This document shows, piece after piece, positions 18,339 to 26,861 of a stretch of DNA of 64,000 bases. The stretch is from Bacillota bacterium (GTDB taxonomy: Bacteria > Bacillota > Sulfobacillia > JAJZYS01 > JAJYTV01): NCBI GenBank assembly GCA_021793215.1, contig JAJYTE010000007.1:27435-91434 (forward strand), given 5' to 3'. Positions within the stretch are counted from its first letter, which is position 1. The number at the start of each line of letters is the position of its first letter. The notes beneath the pieces were generated by a model. It did no database searches, had not been told where the DNA came from, and was given only the letters and a program-made list of their open reading frames with translations. The translations under genes were made by a program, and so were the position numbers.

Positions 18339-19549
18339 CAGCCCCAGACCCCTTTGCCGGCCGAGAACACGATGGTCATCGAGAGGAAGAACATGATCCC
18401 CACGGCTCCGAGGGCGACGGCGAGGTGGGCGAGGCTCGTGGCGAACTGGGAGAGGGCGTCGGTGATCAGCTTCGCCCCGATCGGCGCCAGGACAGCGGCG
18501 GCAACCCGGAAGACGAGGATCAGGATGAGGATCTTGACCAGCGGGATGATCACGACGAACGCGACACCCAGCAGGCCCGCGATGCCGACGGCCTCCTTCA
18601 GGAGATAGGTCGACCCGAACACCATCTCCGTCGCGTCGGAGAAGAGCTTGCCCACCACGGGGATGAAGGTGTTCGCCAGGAACTTGCCGCTGCGCAGCGC
18701 AACGCCGTCCATCACCGGACCTGCGTTGCCGTAGATCGCCACGAGCCCGAGGAACAGCGTGAGGCCGGCGCCGGTCGCCCAGAGTCCGATCTGGCGGAGC
18801 AGGTTGGCGATGCCGGAGAGCTTGAACCCGCTGACGTTCCCGACGACGTCCAGCACGACACCGGCGATCAGGGCGGGTACGACGAGTCCTTGCACGAGGA
18901 TGGCCACGAGGTTGATCGCGATGAGCATCAAGGGATGGTAGATGCCCGCGGTCGTAAGCGCCCCGACGCCGGCGAGCAGGACGGTGATCAGCGGCAGGAG
19001 GGATTGCATCAGCCCCACCAGCAGCGAGAGCGCGGCTCGCACCGAGGAGACGGCCGCGAAGAACGTGGAGAGCGCCAGTACGGCGAGCGCGACGTAGACG
19101 GCCGCCGTGCCGAACCGGCTGACGTCCTGGCGGTCGAAGCTCTCCGCCAGGAGTTCGAGCAGCGCGGCCACCACCCCGAGGGCGAGCAGTTGGCCGAGCA
19201 GCCGGGACTCCTGGGCGAGATCCGACGTGAAGACGCCCCACAGGCGCCCGATGATGCTGCTCGCCGAGAGTTGCCCTGACCCGTGCAGCACGCCGTCGAT
19301 GATCGACTGCAGCGAGAGGCTGGGCAGCTTGCCCCCGGTCTGCTGGTTCACCTGGTTGAGGAAGTCGCCCAGCTGCGAATTCTGCACGGTCTGCCAGGCG
19401 GGGCTGAGCTGCGGTGTGACGCTGGGGATGGGCGTGCTCGTCTGGGACGGGGTGCTCACTCCGGGCCCGGCAGCACTGGCGACGGGCAAGAAGGCTCCGA
19501 GCGTCAGCAGCAGGGAGAGCACCAAGGCACCCGCGCGCGCCAGCGTCAC
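18338..19549 (-). CDS. spoIIIAE: Stage III sporulation protein AE
   Basis: Polytopic membrane protein of the SpoIIIA-SpoIIQ feeding-tube complex, with FtsX-like permease character. A cleavable-looking signal sequence (residues 1-26, ASA-A) precedes a soluble segment and about six to eight hydrophobic helices from residue 120 onward. VVGKLFSDATEMVFGSTYLLK and the following GIAGLLG are typical. At 403 aa the size matches Bacillus. The GTG start overlaps spoIIIAD by 4 nt. Confidence 0.94.
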   Translation of the reverse strand: MTLARAGALVLSLLLTLGAFLPVASAAGPGVSTPSQTSTPIPSVTPQLSPAWQTVQNSQLGDFLNQVNQQTGGKLPSLSLQSIIDGVLHGSGQLSASSIIGRLWGVFTSDLAQESRLLGQLLALGVVAALLELLAESFDRQDVSRFGTAAVYVALAVLALSTFFAAVSSVRAALSLLVGLMQSLLPLITVLLAGVGALTTAGIYHPLMLIAINLVAILVQGLVVPALIAGVVLDVVGNVSGFKLSGIANLLRQIGLWATGAGLTLFLGLVAIYGNAGPVMDGVALRSGKFLANTFIPVVGKLFSDATEMVFGSTYLLKEAVGIAGLLGVAFVVIIPLVKILILILVFRVAAAVLAPIGAKLITDALSQFATSLAHLAVALGAVGIMFFLSMTIVFSAGKGVWG

Positions 19550-19932
19550 AACGCCACCCCCAGCACCAGGTGCACCAGTGCGCCGACGATCGGCACGGCG
19601 AGGACCAGGATGAGCACCTTGCCGCCCAACTCCACCTTTTGCGCCAGCGCGCCCTCTCCGGCGTCACGGCTGACCTGGGCGGCGAACTCCGCGAGGTAGG
19701 CAATGCCGATGATGCGCAGCACGACGTCGATGTAGACGACGTGCACCCGGCTGAGCGCCGCGAGCTCATCGATCAGCCGGATCGCCTGCGCCACCTGGGG
19801 CAGGATCAGCAGGAACAGTACGGCGCCCGCGGCGAGCGAAAGGAGCACCGCGAACTCGGGGCGCTCGCGGCGCAGGACGTTGATCAGCACCACGCTGGCG
19901 AGCGCCACTCCCACGTACGCTACGATGGCCAG
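19546..19932 (-). CDS. spoIIIAD: Stage III sporulation protein AD, apparent CTG start
   Basis: Small membrane protein of the spoIIIA operon. RIIGIAYLAEFAAQVSRDAG matches the family core, with hydrophobic segments on both sides. The first GTG in frame (19914) would cut into the first transmembrane helix and has no ribosome binding site. The CTG at 19932 restores the full helix (AIVAYVGVALASVV), has GGGGAGGGG 5 nt upstream, and lies six codons after the in-frame spoIIIAC stop. The resulting 128 aa is close to Bacillus (133). The start codon is inferred; the gene identity is firm. Confidence 0.88.
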   Translation of the reverse strand: MAIVAYVGVALASVVLINVLRRERPEFAVLLSLAAGAVLFLLILPQVAQAIRLIDELAALSRVHVVYIDVVLRIIGIAYLAEFAAQVSRDAGEGALAQKVELGGKVLILVLAVPIVGALVHLVLGVAL

Positions 19933-19950
19933 TCGGCGCCCCTCCCCGGA

Positions 19951-20145
19951 TCACAGATTGAAGAGCGTCTTCACCGATGCGAAGAGCTGCGTCAGCAGGC
20001 CGACCACCACCATGAAGACGATCGATACCGCTGCCAGCGTCACGAGATGGCCGATCTCCTCCTTCCCCGCCTTCGCCAGGACCGTGCTGATCACGGCGAC
20101 GAGGACCCCAACGGCCGCCAGCTTGAAGATCAGATCGATGTTCAG
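19951..20145 (-). CDS. spoIIIAC: Stage III sporulation protein AC, apparent CTG start
   Basis: A 64-aa membrane protein. The reading begins L(M)NIDLIFKLAAVGVLVAV and continues through KAGKEEIGHLVTLAA and a second hydrophobic helix to TLFNL. This matches SpoIIIAC end to end, with two transmembrane helices. No ATG, GTG or TTG lies near the expected start. The only upstream GTG-type option is codon 18, inside helix one. CTG at 20145 is preceded by GGAGGGGGG with about 7 nt spacing and begins exactly where homologues do. It sits 18 bp after spoIIIAB and is the direct neighbour of spoIIIAD. Confidence 0.88.
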   Translation of the reverse strand: MNIDLIFKLAAVGVLVAVISTVLAKAGKEEIGHLVTLAAVSIVFMVVVGLLTQLFASVKTLFNL

Positions 20146-20163
20146 ACCGCGTCCCCCCTCCGT

Positions 20164-20682
20164 CTAGAGCAAAAGGAGCGCTAGGGCCATGCCTGCGGTC
20201 GCTCCGAGCGTGCGCCACATGCGCTCGCCCCGGCCGCGCTCGTCGGCGGCGCGCTGGCGCTGGACCGCGACGCGGGCGAGCGCGTGCTCCAGATGCCTCG
20301 CGTGCTCCTCGCGGCCGAACTGTCCCAAGGCGTCGCCGAGTTCGCCGATCGCGACGATGTCGTCGGGCGCCAGGCAGCTCTGCGCGCGCAGCCTCTCGAG
20401 CTCCTCGTGCCAGACGTCCTGGACGCGCACGTGTCCCTCCAGGCGGCGGGCGACGCGCTGCACGAAGGTGCGCGTCGGTTGGCGCACGGAGCGCGCGATC
20501 TTCTCGAGCGACCGGGGCAGCTCGAGCGCGCCGTAGGCGACGTCGCTCTGCAGCAGCTGAAGGAGCGCCTGCCACTCGTCGAGCTCCTGCACGCGGCGGC
20601 GCAGGCGGTCGGCGAACATGCTCCCGAGCGCGTAGCCCGCCGCCCCAACGACCAACGCCAGGGCGATGCGCAGCGCGATCAT
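20164..20682 (-). CDS. spoIIIAB: Stage III sporulation protein AB
   Basis: A 172-aa GspF-like protein anchored by hydrophobic helices at both ends (about residues 3-20 and 160-172). WQALLQLLQSDVAYGALELP is the family signature. It is part of the mother-cell secretion-like complex. The ATG overlaps the spoIIIAA TGA by 4 nt. The length matches Bacillus (171). Confidence 0.93.
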   Translation of the reverse strand: MIALRIALALVVGAAGYALGSMFADRLRRRVQELDEWQALLQLLQSDVAYGALELPRSLEKIARSVRQPTRTFVQRVARRLEGHVRVQDVWHEELERLRAQSCLAPDDIVAIGELGDALGQFGREEHARHLEHALARVAVQRQRAADERGRGERMWRTLGATAGMALALLLL

Positions 20683-21638
20683 CTGGCGGCGCCCCTGAGC
20701 TCCCGGCCAGTCTCGTCCTCGACCCGCAGCACGAGCCCGGGCCGGGCGCCGGGAGAGAGCAGGATGAGCCGGCGAAAGACCCTCTCGTCAAGCAGCCGCC
20801 GCATGCTCGGACGCAGCCGGAGCTCGGCGAGATCGGCCGCATGGGCCGTCGCCAGAACCCGCACGCCGGAGCGCGCCGCGTCCAGCGCCGCCAGCGCATC
20901 TTCCTCTCCCCCCAGTTCGTCCGTGACCAGCACCTCGGGGCCGAGGGACCGCAGCGCCATCCGGAGCCCCAGCACCTTCGGGCAACCATCCAGCACATCG
21001 GTGCGCTGTCCCACGTCCCGACCGGGCAGCCCCGCCCGGCAGGCGACGATCTCCGATCTCTCGTCGATCACCACCACCTGGTGCGGACGAAGCCCGTAGA
21101 GCCCGTCCGAGGCGGCGCGCGCCATGTCCCGCAGGAGCGTCGTCTTCCCGCTGCCGGGCGCGCCGACGAGCAGAGTCGGGAGGATCTCCTGGCCATCGCG
21201 CAGGACCTCTGCGAGCCCCTTGGCCGCCCCCTCGACACTGCGCGCGATACGGTAGTTGAGTCCGGAGACGTCGCGCACCGCGAGGCGCCCGCCGCTTGCG
21301 GCGGCCCATCGACCCGCGACGCCGACACGGTGTCCTCCCGGGATCGTGAGGAAGCCCTGCCCGATCTCGTCCTCCCAGGCGTACAGAGAGTGCTGTGTCA
21401 GGTGCTCGAGGCATTCCCTGAGGTCCGTCGGCGTGATCGCAGGTCCCTGGCTCCACTCGCCGCGTCCCACGAGTACGAGGCGCGCGTCGCGCCCGGCCCG
21501 CAGCCGCAGCTCCTTGGCCTCGGACCAGACGTCGGCGGGCACTTCATCCAGCACGCCGGCGAGCCGCGCCGAGAGGTACGGGCGAACCGCCGCCCAGACG
21601 CCGGCCCCGCGTTCGGGGCGCTGCGCGAGCATGGGCAT
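20679..21638 (-). CDS. spoIIIAA: Stage III sporulation protein AA (ATPase)
   Basis: Secretion-type AAA ATPase thought to energise the SpoIIIA-SpoIIQ channel. An N-terminal domain with ELRLRAGRD is followed by Walker A LVGAPGSGKTTLLRDMAR, VVIDERSEI (Walker B), GQRTDVL and VTDELGGEEDA. The ATG at 21638 has GGAAGG 7 nt upstream and gives 319 aa, the family norm. It is the first gene of the eight-gene spoIIIA operon, divergent from an M20 peptidase gene. Confidence 0.95.
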   Translation of the reverse strand: MPMLAQRPERGAGVWAAVRPYLSARLAGVLDEVPADVWSEAKELRLRAGRDARLVLVGRGEWSQGPAITPTDLRECLEHLTQHSLYAWEDEIGQGFLTIPGGHRVGVAGRWAAASGGRLAVRDVSGLNYRIARSVEGAAKGLAEVLRDGQEILPTLLVGAPGSGKTTLLRDMARAASDGLYGLRPHQVVVIDERSEIVACRAGLPGRDVGQRTDVLDGCPKVLGLRMALRSLGPEVLVTDELGGEEDALAALDAARSGVRVLATAHAADLAELRLRPSMRRLLDERVFRRLILLSPGARPGLVLRVEDETGRELRGAAR

Positions 21639-21658
21639 GCCACCACCTTCCGGACCTA

Positions 21659-21687
21659 GAGCTATGTGGCAACCGCTGGGAATAGTC
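21659..21687 (-). promoter_or_regulatory. Possible sigma-E promoter of spoIIIA
   Basis: On the minus strand GACTATT (21687-21681) and CATAGCTC (21666-21659) are separated by 14 nt. This resembles the -35/-10 pair of sigma-E promoters (ATATT-like, CATA-). The spoIIIA operon is sigma-E-controlled in Bacillus. The predicted start is uncomfortably close to the ribosome binding site of spoIIIAA, so this is tentative. Confidence 0.3.
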
Positions 21688-21747
21688 CAACCGGTGCAGG
21701 TGCCCCAGGAGCCCTCGACAAACTCCTCGGACGAAGAGGGTGACCTG

Positions 21748-23283
21748 TTGCTGACTGCGTCGCAGATCGAGGAACTCACACTGGATCTCGTGGCGGTCCG
21801 CTCCGTGAATGGCACGCCGGGCGAAGCCGCCGTTGTGGATCTCATCGCGTCCCGGCTGGAGGGTATGCGCACCGCGCGCCGCGATCTGCGGCTGCACCTC
21901 ATCCGCTCCGCCCACGACCCCTTGGCCCGACCGACCCTCGTCGCCCACAGCCCTGGGACCGGGCCTACGGGAGTGCTGCTGATGGGCCATATCGACACGG
22001 TCGGAACGGAGGACTACCTCGAGCTCGAGGAACTCGCGACGCGGCCGCGCGAGCTCACGGCACGCGCCGCCCAAGGGGCCTTGGGCGAGGAGATGGCCAC
22101 GGCCGCTCGGTCGGGAGAATGGCTCTTCGGGCGCGGCGTCCTCGACATGAAGTCCGGCGTCGCCGCAGCGCTTGGGGCGTTCCTCGACCTTGCAGAGACC
22201 CAACCGGCAGGAAACCTCCTGTTCGCCGCGACGCCGGACGAGGAGGGTGCTTCGTACGGCGTGACGGCGCTCAACGAATGGCTGCCGGACTACCTCGCCT
22301 CGGAGGGGATCGCTCTCGGGGCCGTCCTGAACACCGACTACACGACCGGGCGACCGGGCGACGGGGGTGCGATGCACGCCTACGCGGGGAGCACGGGAAA
22401 ACTGCTTCCTGCCGTCTACGTGCAGGGCGTACCGAGCCACGCTGCGGAGCCGGAGCGCGGTCTCGACCCGAACGCGGTCGTCGCCGCGATCACGGGAGAG
22501 GTCGCCTACAGCGAGGAGCTGTGCGACGGCTCCGGCGCAGAAACCGCACCGCCGCCTGTGACGCTGCTGCAGCGCGACGCCAAACCGTTCTACGACGTGC
22601 AGAGCGCCCGCAGCGCGGGCGCGTACTACAGCCTCTTCCACCGGCAGCGCACACCGCATGAGCAGATGGAGCGCTTCGTCGCCCAGGTGCGGCGCGGCGT
22701 AGAGAACTTCGCGGCGCGCACCCGCGGCCTCGGGCTACAAGGTGTGCGGGTGCTCTCCTTCGAGGAGCTGCGCGCCGAGGCGGACGGGGCCCCCATTCCC
22801 GATGTGCAGGGGCTCGATGTGCGCGAGGGGGCGCGCCGCATCGTCGCGGCGCTCGTGGAGCAGGCCTTCCCCGACCAGCCCATCGTCGTCGCGTACTTCG
22901 CGGCCCCGCTCATCCCGAGCGTCGAGAGCGCGCCGTGGGCGGCGCAGGCGGTCGAGACCGCGATCCGCACCGAGGGCGTGGACTATCGTCTACACCGCCA
23001 CTACCCGTACATCTCCGACCTCTCGTTCCTGGCGGCCTCCCCGGACTGGGACGATCCGGGGTTCGCCGCCAACTACCCGCTTGCGGCGACGGGCGCGGAG
23101 CGCCAGCTGCCGCCTCGCCTGCAGCTGGCACCCCTGATGCTCGGTCCCTACGGCTTCGGCGCGCACCAGCGCGTGGAGCGCGTGCTGCGCCGTCACGCCT
23201 TCGAGGTACTGCCGCGCCTCGTGCACCGCGCGGCGCGGGAACTCCTCTCGGCGCAGCCAACAGGGAAGACCACGGGGAGGTGA
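21748..23283 (+). CDS. M20 family peptidase, RocB-like
   Basis: Predicted zinc-dependent amidohydrolase. LMGHIDTVG (first metal His/Asp), GRGVLDMKSG (bridging Asp) and ATPDEEGASYGV (catalytic Glu) are M20 landmarks. The dimerisation insert contains VQGVPSHAAEPE. The ~511-aa length and the C-terminal region resemble arginine-utilisation protein RocB, whose exact reaction is unproven. The TTG start is chosen for the GAGG 8 nt upstream; an ATG at 21664 would add a proline-rich stretch unlike the family. It is divergent from spoIIIAA and not near other arginine genes. Confidence 0.85.
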   Translation: MLTASQIEELTLDLVAVRSVNGTPGEAAVVDLIASRLEGMRTARRDLRLHLIRSAHDPLARPTLVAHSPGTGPTGVLLMGHIDTVGTEDYLELEELATRPRELTARAAQGALGEEMATAARSGEWLFGRGVLDMKSGVAAALGAFLDLAETQPAGNLLFAATPDEEGASYGVTALNEWLPDYLASEGIALGAVLNTDYTTGRPGDGGAMHAYAGSTGKLLPAVYVQGVPSHAAEPERGLDPNAVVAAITGEVAYSEELCDGSGAETAPPPVTLLQRDAKPFYDVQSARSAGAYYSLFHRQRTPHEQMERFVAQVRRGVENFAARTRGLGLQGVRVLSFEELRAEADGAPIPDVQGLDVREGARRIVAALVEQAFPDQPIVVAYFAAPLIPSVESAPWAAQAVETAIRTEGVDYRLHRHYPYISDLSFLAASPDWDDPGFAANYPLAATGAERQLPPRLQLAPLMLGPYGFGAHQRVERVLRRHAFEVLPRLVHRAARELLSAQPTGKTTGR

Positions 23284-23284
23284 A

Positions 23285-24267
23285 TTGGTGCGCGTCCTCG
23301 GAGTCCGCGCGCTGAACCGCGCGAGCCTTTGGCGCCAGATGCTGCCCGCGCGCTGTCCGGCGAGGCGGTCGCGTCGTGAAGGCCACCCTGATGCGCGGCA
23401 CGCTCCACCTCGTCTCGCACGGCGAGTACCCGGACGTGTGGCGGGCGCTGGAGCCGGTGAGGCGCCGCACCTTCGCGAGCTTCTTCCCTAGGGAATCGCG
23501 CCTGCTCGATGAGGCCCGGCTCGTCGCACTGGTGAAGGAGCGCCTGAGCGCGGCGCCGACCCTGTACCGCGACCTGGAAGCGCACCTCGCGCCCCACTTT
23601 CCGGACCTCCGCCCGACGAGCCTCTCCTTCGCCGCGAAGTGCCTCGCGCCGATCGTGCAGCTGCCTTTGTCCGGCCTGCGCGGCCACGCGGGTGCGGCGA
23701 CCTGCGGCTGGCTGGGGATCGAGGACGCCCAAGAGCCCGCGGGTGATGCCGCGTGGCTCGTGCGACGCTACCTCGCCTCCTTCGGACCCGCGAGCGCCCA
23801 GGACGTGCAGCAGTGGTCCGGGCTGCCGGCCGCGCATGTGCGCCAGGCGATGGCGGCGGCCCCAGATCTCCTGCGCCTGCGCGGCCCGGACGGCGCCGTG
23901 GGACATCCAGGGCGCACCGGATGCCGATGTGGACACTCCTGCGCCCCCACGGCTCCTGCCGCGCTGGGACAACCTGCTGCTCGCCTACAAAGAACGCGCG
24001 CACGCACTGCCGGAGCCATACCGCGGGCGCGTGCTCCAGCCCGACGGCAGGGTGCGCCAGACCTTCCTACTGGACGGTTTCGTCGCCGGGACCTGGGAGA
24101 GCGCGGTGCTGGCGGGCGAGGCGACGCTCACCCTCTCCCCGTTCGAGAGCCTGCGGCGCGAGGACGAGGATGCCTTGACGGCCGAGGCCGCGGACCTGTG
24201 CGCATGGCTCCATCCGGGTGCCGAGAGCCACGCATCCGCGATCGCGCGCTCACGTGCGGGCGGCTGA
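23285..24267 (+). pseudogene. Broken winged-helix DNA-binding protein (HTH_42/YcaQ-like)
   Basis: Three frames carry pieces of one protein. VRVLGVRALNRASLWRQML (from 23288) is the N-terminus. MRGTLHLV, preceded by VKAT, resumes near 23376 in another frame, with the usual 60 or so intervening residues missing. After about 23900 the third frame continues with DIQGAPDADVDTPAPPRLLP and RWDNLLLAY to a stop at 24267. Intact homologues (~360 aa; some relatives are DNA glycosylases) read through all these blocks. The gene therefore has an internal deletion plus a 1-nt frameshift. It starts directly after the peptidase stop and was probably its operon partner. Confidence 0.8.
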
Positions 24268-24282
24268 TCCGCATCGCTCCGA

Positions 24283-24310
24283 TGGGAAGCCCGTTCCACA
24301 GGGCTTCCCA
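24283..24310. other. Inverted repeat upstream of the hydrolase gene
   Basis: TGGGAAGCCC and its perfect complement are separated by 8 nt. No T-tract follows on either strand. It may end transcription of the pseudogene, or act as an operator or leader hairpin for the gene starting 35 bp downstream. Confidence 0.45.
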
Positions 24311-24344
24311 GATTCGCCGAATCCTTCGCGTTGGAGGGATCAAG

Positions 24345-24908
24345 TTGCAAGCACTGCCCAAGCACGCCTGCCTTCTCGTGATCGATGTGCAGGAAGGCTT
24401 CGATGATCCGGCGTGGGGACAAAGGAACAATCCGCAGGCGGAGTCCAACATCTCCGCTCTCCTCGCCGCTTGGCGCGAAACCCAAAGGCCGGTCGTCATC
24501 GTGCAGCACCTCTCGCGAGACCCGGCGTCGCCGCTCGCGCCAAGCGCACCCGGCGCGCGACTCAAGGCGGTCGCCATGCCGAGGCCCGGCGAGGTCCACA
24601 TCACGAAGCACGTGAACAGCGCCTTCATCGGCACGGACCTCGAGAACCTCTTGCATGAGAGAGGCTGGGACGTCCTCGTCATCGCGGGCCTGACGACCCC
24701 CCACTGCTGCAGCACCACAGCGCGCATGGCCGGGAACCTCGGCTTCTCCACGTACGCTGCGGGCGACGCCATGGCGGCGTTCGACCTCACGGGACCGGAT
24801 GGCAGAGTTGTCCCCGCAGAAACAGTCCACGCGGTCGAACTCGCGAGCCTGCACGGAGAGTTCGCGACCGTCCTCGACACCGCGGAGATCTTGCGATGCC
24901 TCGGCTAG
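24345..24908 (+). CDS. Isochorismatase-family cysteine hydrolase
   Basis: An alpha/beta hydrolase of the isochorismatase-like superfamily. The catalytic triad is visible as D14 (LLVIDVQEGF), Lys in ITKHVNSAF and Cys in LTTPHCCSTTARMAG. The TTG has GGAGG 7 nt upstream; the same frame continues far upstream through the pseudogene and intergenic DNA, which is spurious. At 187 aa it is typical. Substrate cannot be assigned; relatives hydrolyse isochorismate, nicotinamide, N-carbamoyl compounds or peroxyureidoacrylate. Confidence 0.85.
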   Translation: MQALPKHACLLVIDVQEGFDDPAWGQRNNPQAESNISALLAAWRETQRPVVIVQHLSRDPASPLAPSAPGARLKAVAMPRPGEVHITKHVNSAFIGTDLENLLHERGWDVLVIAGLTTPHCCSTTARMAGNLGFSTYAAGDAMAAFDLTGPDGRVVPAETVHAVELASLHGEFATVLDTAEILRCLG

Positions 24909-25072
24909 AAGCTCGGCAGGAGACCCGGGCAGCAGGGGCCAATCGATCTCATCATCTGTGACGCCATTGGGCGACGTTGCGCGTCCATCCGCCTCCTGCA
25001 GTAGCGACGATCCGTCGCCGAGCGGCGGGTCCTCGAAGACCACGAGTCCAGGGACGCGATGCGCGTTGAGGC

Positions 25073-25097
25073 ACCGGGTGGGACAGTCCCACCCGGT
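25073..25097. other. Perfect 11-bp inverted repeat between convergent genes
   Basis: ACCGGGTGGGA and its exact complement flank a 3-nt loop. It sits in a 274-bp gap between the ends of the plus-strand hydrolase gene and minus-strand efp, where no ORF is convincing. No T-run follows, so it may be a bidirectional terminator of a non-canonical type or a dispersed palindromic element. Confidence 0.55.
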
Positions 25098-25182
25098 ATG
25101 CATGTCGCCAGAGCAGGCGACTTCGGGAGCGGGTCCTTTTCTGACTGGCCCAATGGCCGCTTCGAGCCTGCGACGGGGCTTG

Positions 25183-25740
25183 TCAGGCCCTCGAAAGGTA
25201 CTCGCCCGACCGCGTGTCGATGATCAGTCGGTCTCCGTTCTCGATGAAGAGCGGCACGCGTACGACGTAGCCCGTCTCAAGCTTCGCCGTCTTGGTGCCG
25301 CCGGTGGCGGTGTCGCCCTTGAGGCCCGGGTCGGTGTCGACGACCTCCAGCACCACGGAATTCGGTAGGTCGACTCCGATCGTCACACCCTGGAACTGCA
25401 TGAGTCCGATGACCATGTTCTCCTTGAGGAAGTTCAGCGCATCGCCGAGTTCTGCGCGCGTCAGGGCGACCTGCTCGAACGTCTCGCTGTCCATGAAGGC
25501 GTACTCGTCGCCGTTCACGTACAGGAACTGCATGTCCTTGCGCTCGATGTGCGCCCTCGCCACCTTCTCACCGGCGTTGAAGGTGCGCTCGACGACAGCA
25601 CCGGTCTTCGCGTTGCGCAGCTTGGTGCGGACGAACGCGGAGCCCTTCCCGGGCTTGACGTGCTGGAACTCGATGACCGAGAAGACGTTGCCGTCCAACT
25701 CGATCGTGACGCCGTTGCGAAAGTCGTTCGAAGAGATCAA
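25183..25740 (-). CDS. efp: Elongation factor P
   Basis: Relieves ribosome stalling at polyproline. The KOW-like N-terminal domain carries [14 protein letters not shown] with tip residue K32, the position modified in many bacteria. The central and C-terminal OB domains end in [17 protein letters not shown]. At 185 aa it is standard. The TTG start overlaps the M24 peptidase stop by 4 nt (TTGA). The pepP-efp pairing is widely conserved in Firmicutes. Confidence 0.96.
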   Translation of the reverse strand: MISSNDFRNGVTIELDGNVFSVIEFQHVKPGKGSAFVRTKLRNAKTGAVVERTFNAGEKVARAHIERKDMQFLYVNGDEYAFMDSETFEQVALTRAELGDALNFLKENMVIGLMQFQGVTIGVDLPNSVVLEVVDTDPGLKGDTATGGTKTAKLETGYVVRVPLFIENGDRLIIDTRSGEYLSRA

Positions 25741-26804
25741 AGCAATCCCCCACCTCGCCAGTTTGCGGATCCTTCGCCACCGAACGAGCGCAGCGCCTTC
25801 GGGGAAGGCGTCAGCACCTCGCAGCCATCCTCGGTCACGAGCACCGTGTCCTCGATGCGGATGCCGCCGGTCCCCGGCAGGTAGATGCCGGGCTCGACGG
25901 TGACGATCATCCCCGCCGAGAGCACGCCCTCTGCGCGAGCTCCCAGCAGCGGACGTTCGTGGATCTCCAGCCCGACGCCGTGGCCCGTGCCGTGGCCGAA
26001 GTGCGCACCGTAGCCGGCGCGCTCGATCACGCCGCGCGCGGCTGCGTCCACGCTCTGGCAGGTGGCGCCGCTGCGCACCGCCCGGACTCCCGCCTCCTGC
26101 GCCTGCCGCACGACTTCGTACGCGCGCTGCAGTCCCGCCTGCGGCTCCCCGAGGGCCACGGTGCGGGTGATATCGGAATTGTATCCAAGGAAGCGGCAGC
26201 CCACGTCGAAGGTGACGAGTTCGCCGATCCCGAGGGGCCTTTGGCTCGCGTAGCCATGCGGCAGCGAGCCGCGGGAACCGGAGGCCACGATGAAGTCGAA
26301 GGCTGGGCCCTCTGCCCCAAGCTCGCGCATGCGGGCGTCGAGCCAGACGGCCGCCTCCTCCTCCGTCATCCCTGGACGCAGGCGCAAGAACAATTCCTCA
26401 AGCCCCTGCACTGCGATCTGGCAGGCGTGGCGGACGGCTGCCTGCTCGTCCGAATCCTTCACGGCCCGGATCTCCTCCACGGCTCCGAGGACCGGAGCGA
26501 GCTCCACGGGAAGCTCCGCGAGCCGCTGGTACTCCGAGTAGTAGACCCGATCGGCCTCGAAGCCCCAGCGTTGCCCGCCGAGCAGGCGCATCTGCTGGCC
26601 GACCGTCTCCTCAATCTTGCCGGAGTACTCCACGGCCCGCGCACCCTGCGCCTGCTCCTGGGCGGTCTCAATGTAGCGGCTGTCTGTGACCACCGCAGCC
26701 TCCGAGCCGCCAACGAGTAGGGCGCCCTCGCCGCTGAAGCCGGTCAGGTAGCGAACGTTGGCGTCAAAACTGATCAGCATGCCGTCTAGCCGCTCCGCCT
26801 CCAT
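25737..26804 (-). CDS. M24 family Xaa-Pro aminopeptidase/dipeptidase
   Basis: Metal-dependent proline peptidase. An N-terminal creatinase-like domain (about 1-115) precedes the pita-bread catalytic domain. The metal ligands lie in [46 protein letters not shown] and GIRIEDT. The ATG given is the nearest normal start, but homology-like sequence (RSERLAALRRR) continues in frame upstream to ATC at 26840 or ACG at 26849. GGGGGAG lies just after the aroQ stop. The real N-terminus may therefore be 12-15 residues longer with a rare start codon. Confidence 0.9.
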   Translation of the reverse strand: MEAERLDGMLISFDANVRYLTGFSGEGALLVGGSEAAVVTDSRYIETAQEQAQGARAVEYSGKIEETVGQQMRLLGGQRWGFEADRVYYSEYQRLAELPVELAPVLGAVEEIRAVKDSDEQAAVRHACQIAVQGLEELFLRLRPGMTEEEAAVWLDARMRELGAEGPAFDFIVASGSRGSLPHGYASQRPLGIGELVTFDVGCRFLGYNSDITRTVALGEPQAGLQRAYEVVRQAQEAGVRAVRSGATCQSVDAAARGVIERAGYGAHFGHGTGHGVGLEIHERPLLGARAEGVLSAGMIVTVEPGIYLPGTGGIRIEDTVLVTEDGCEVLTPSPKALRSFGGEGSANWRGGGLL

Positions 26805-26861
26805 CCGCCGCCGCAGCGCCGCGAGGCGTTCGCTCCTGATGCCTGGCGTGAAAACTCCCCC

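Noticed and set aside
18338..19769. Long upstream extension of the spoIIIAF frame
   Set aside because: It is the wrong frame of spoIIIAE and spoIIIAD, full of low-complexity Arg/Ala.
24905..25153. 82-aa minus-strand ORF between the hydrolase gene and efp
   Set aside because: No ribosome binding site, no motif, and it spans a strong hairpin.
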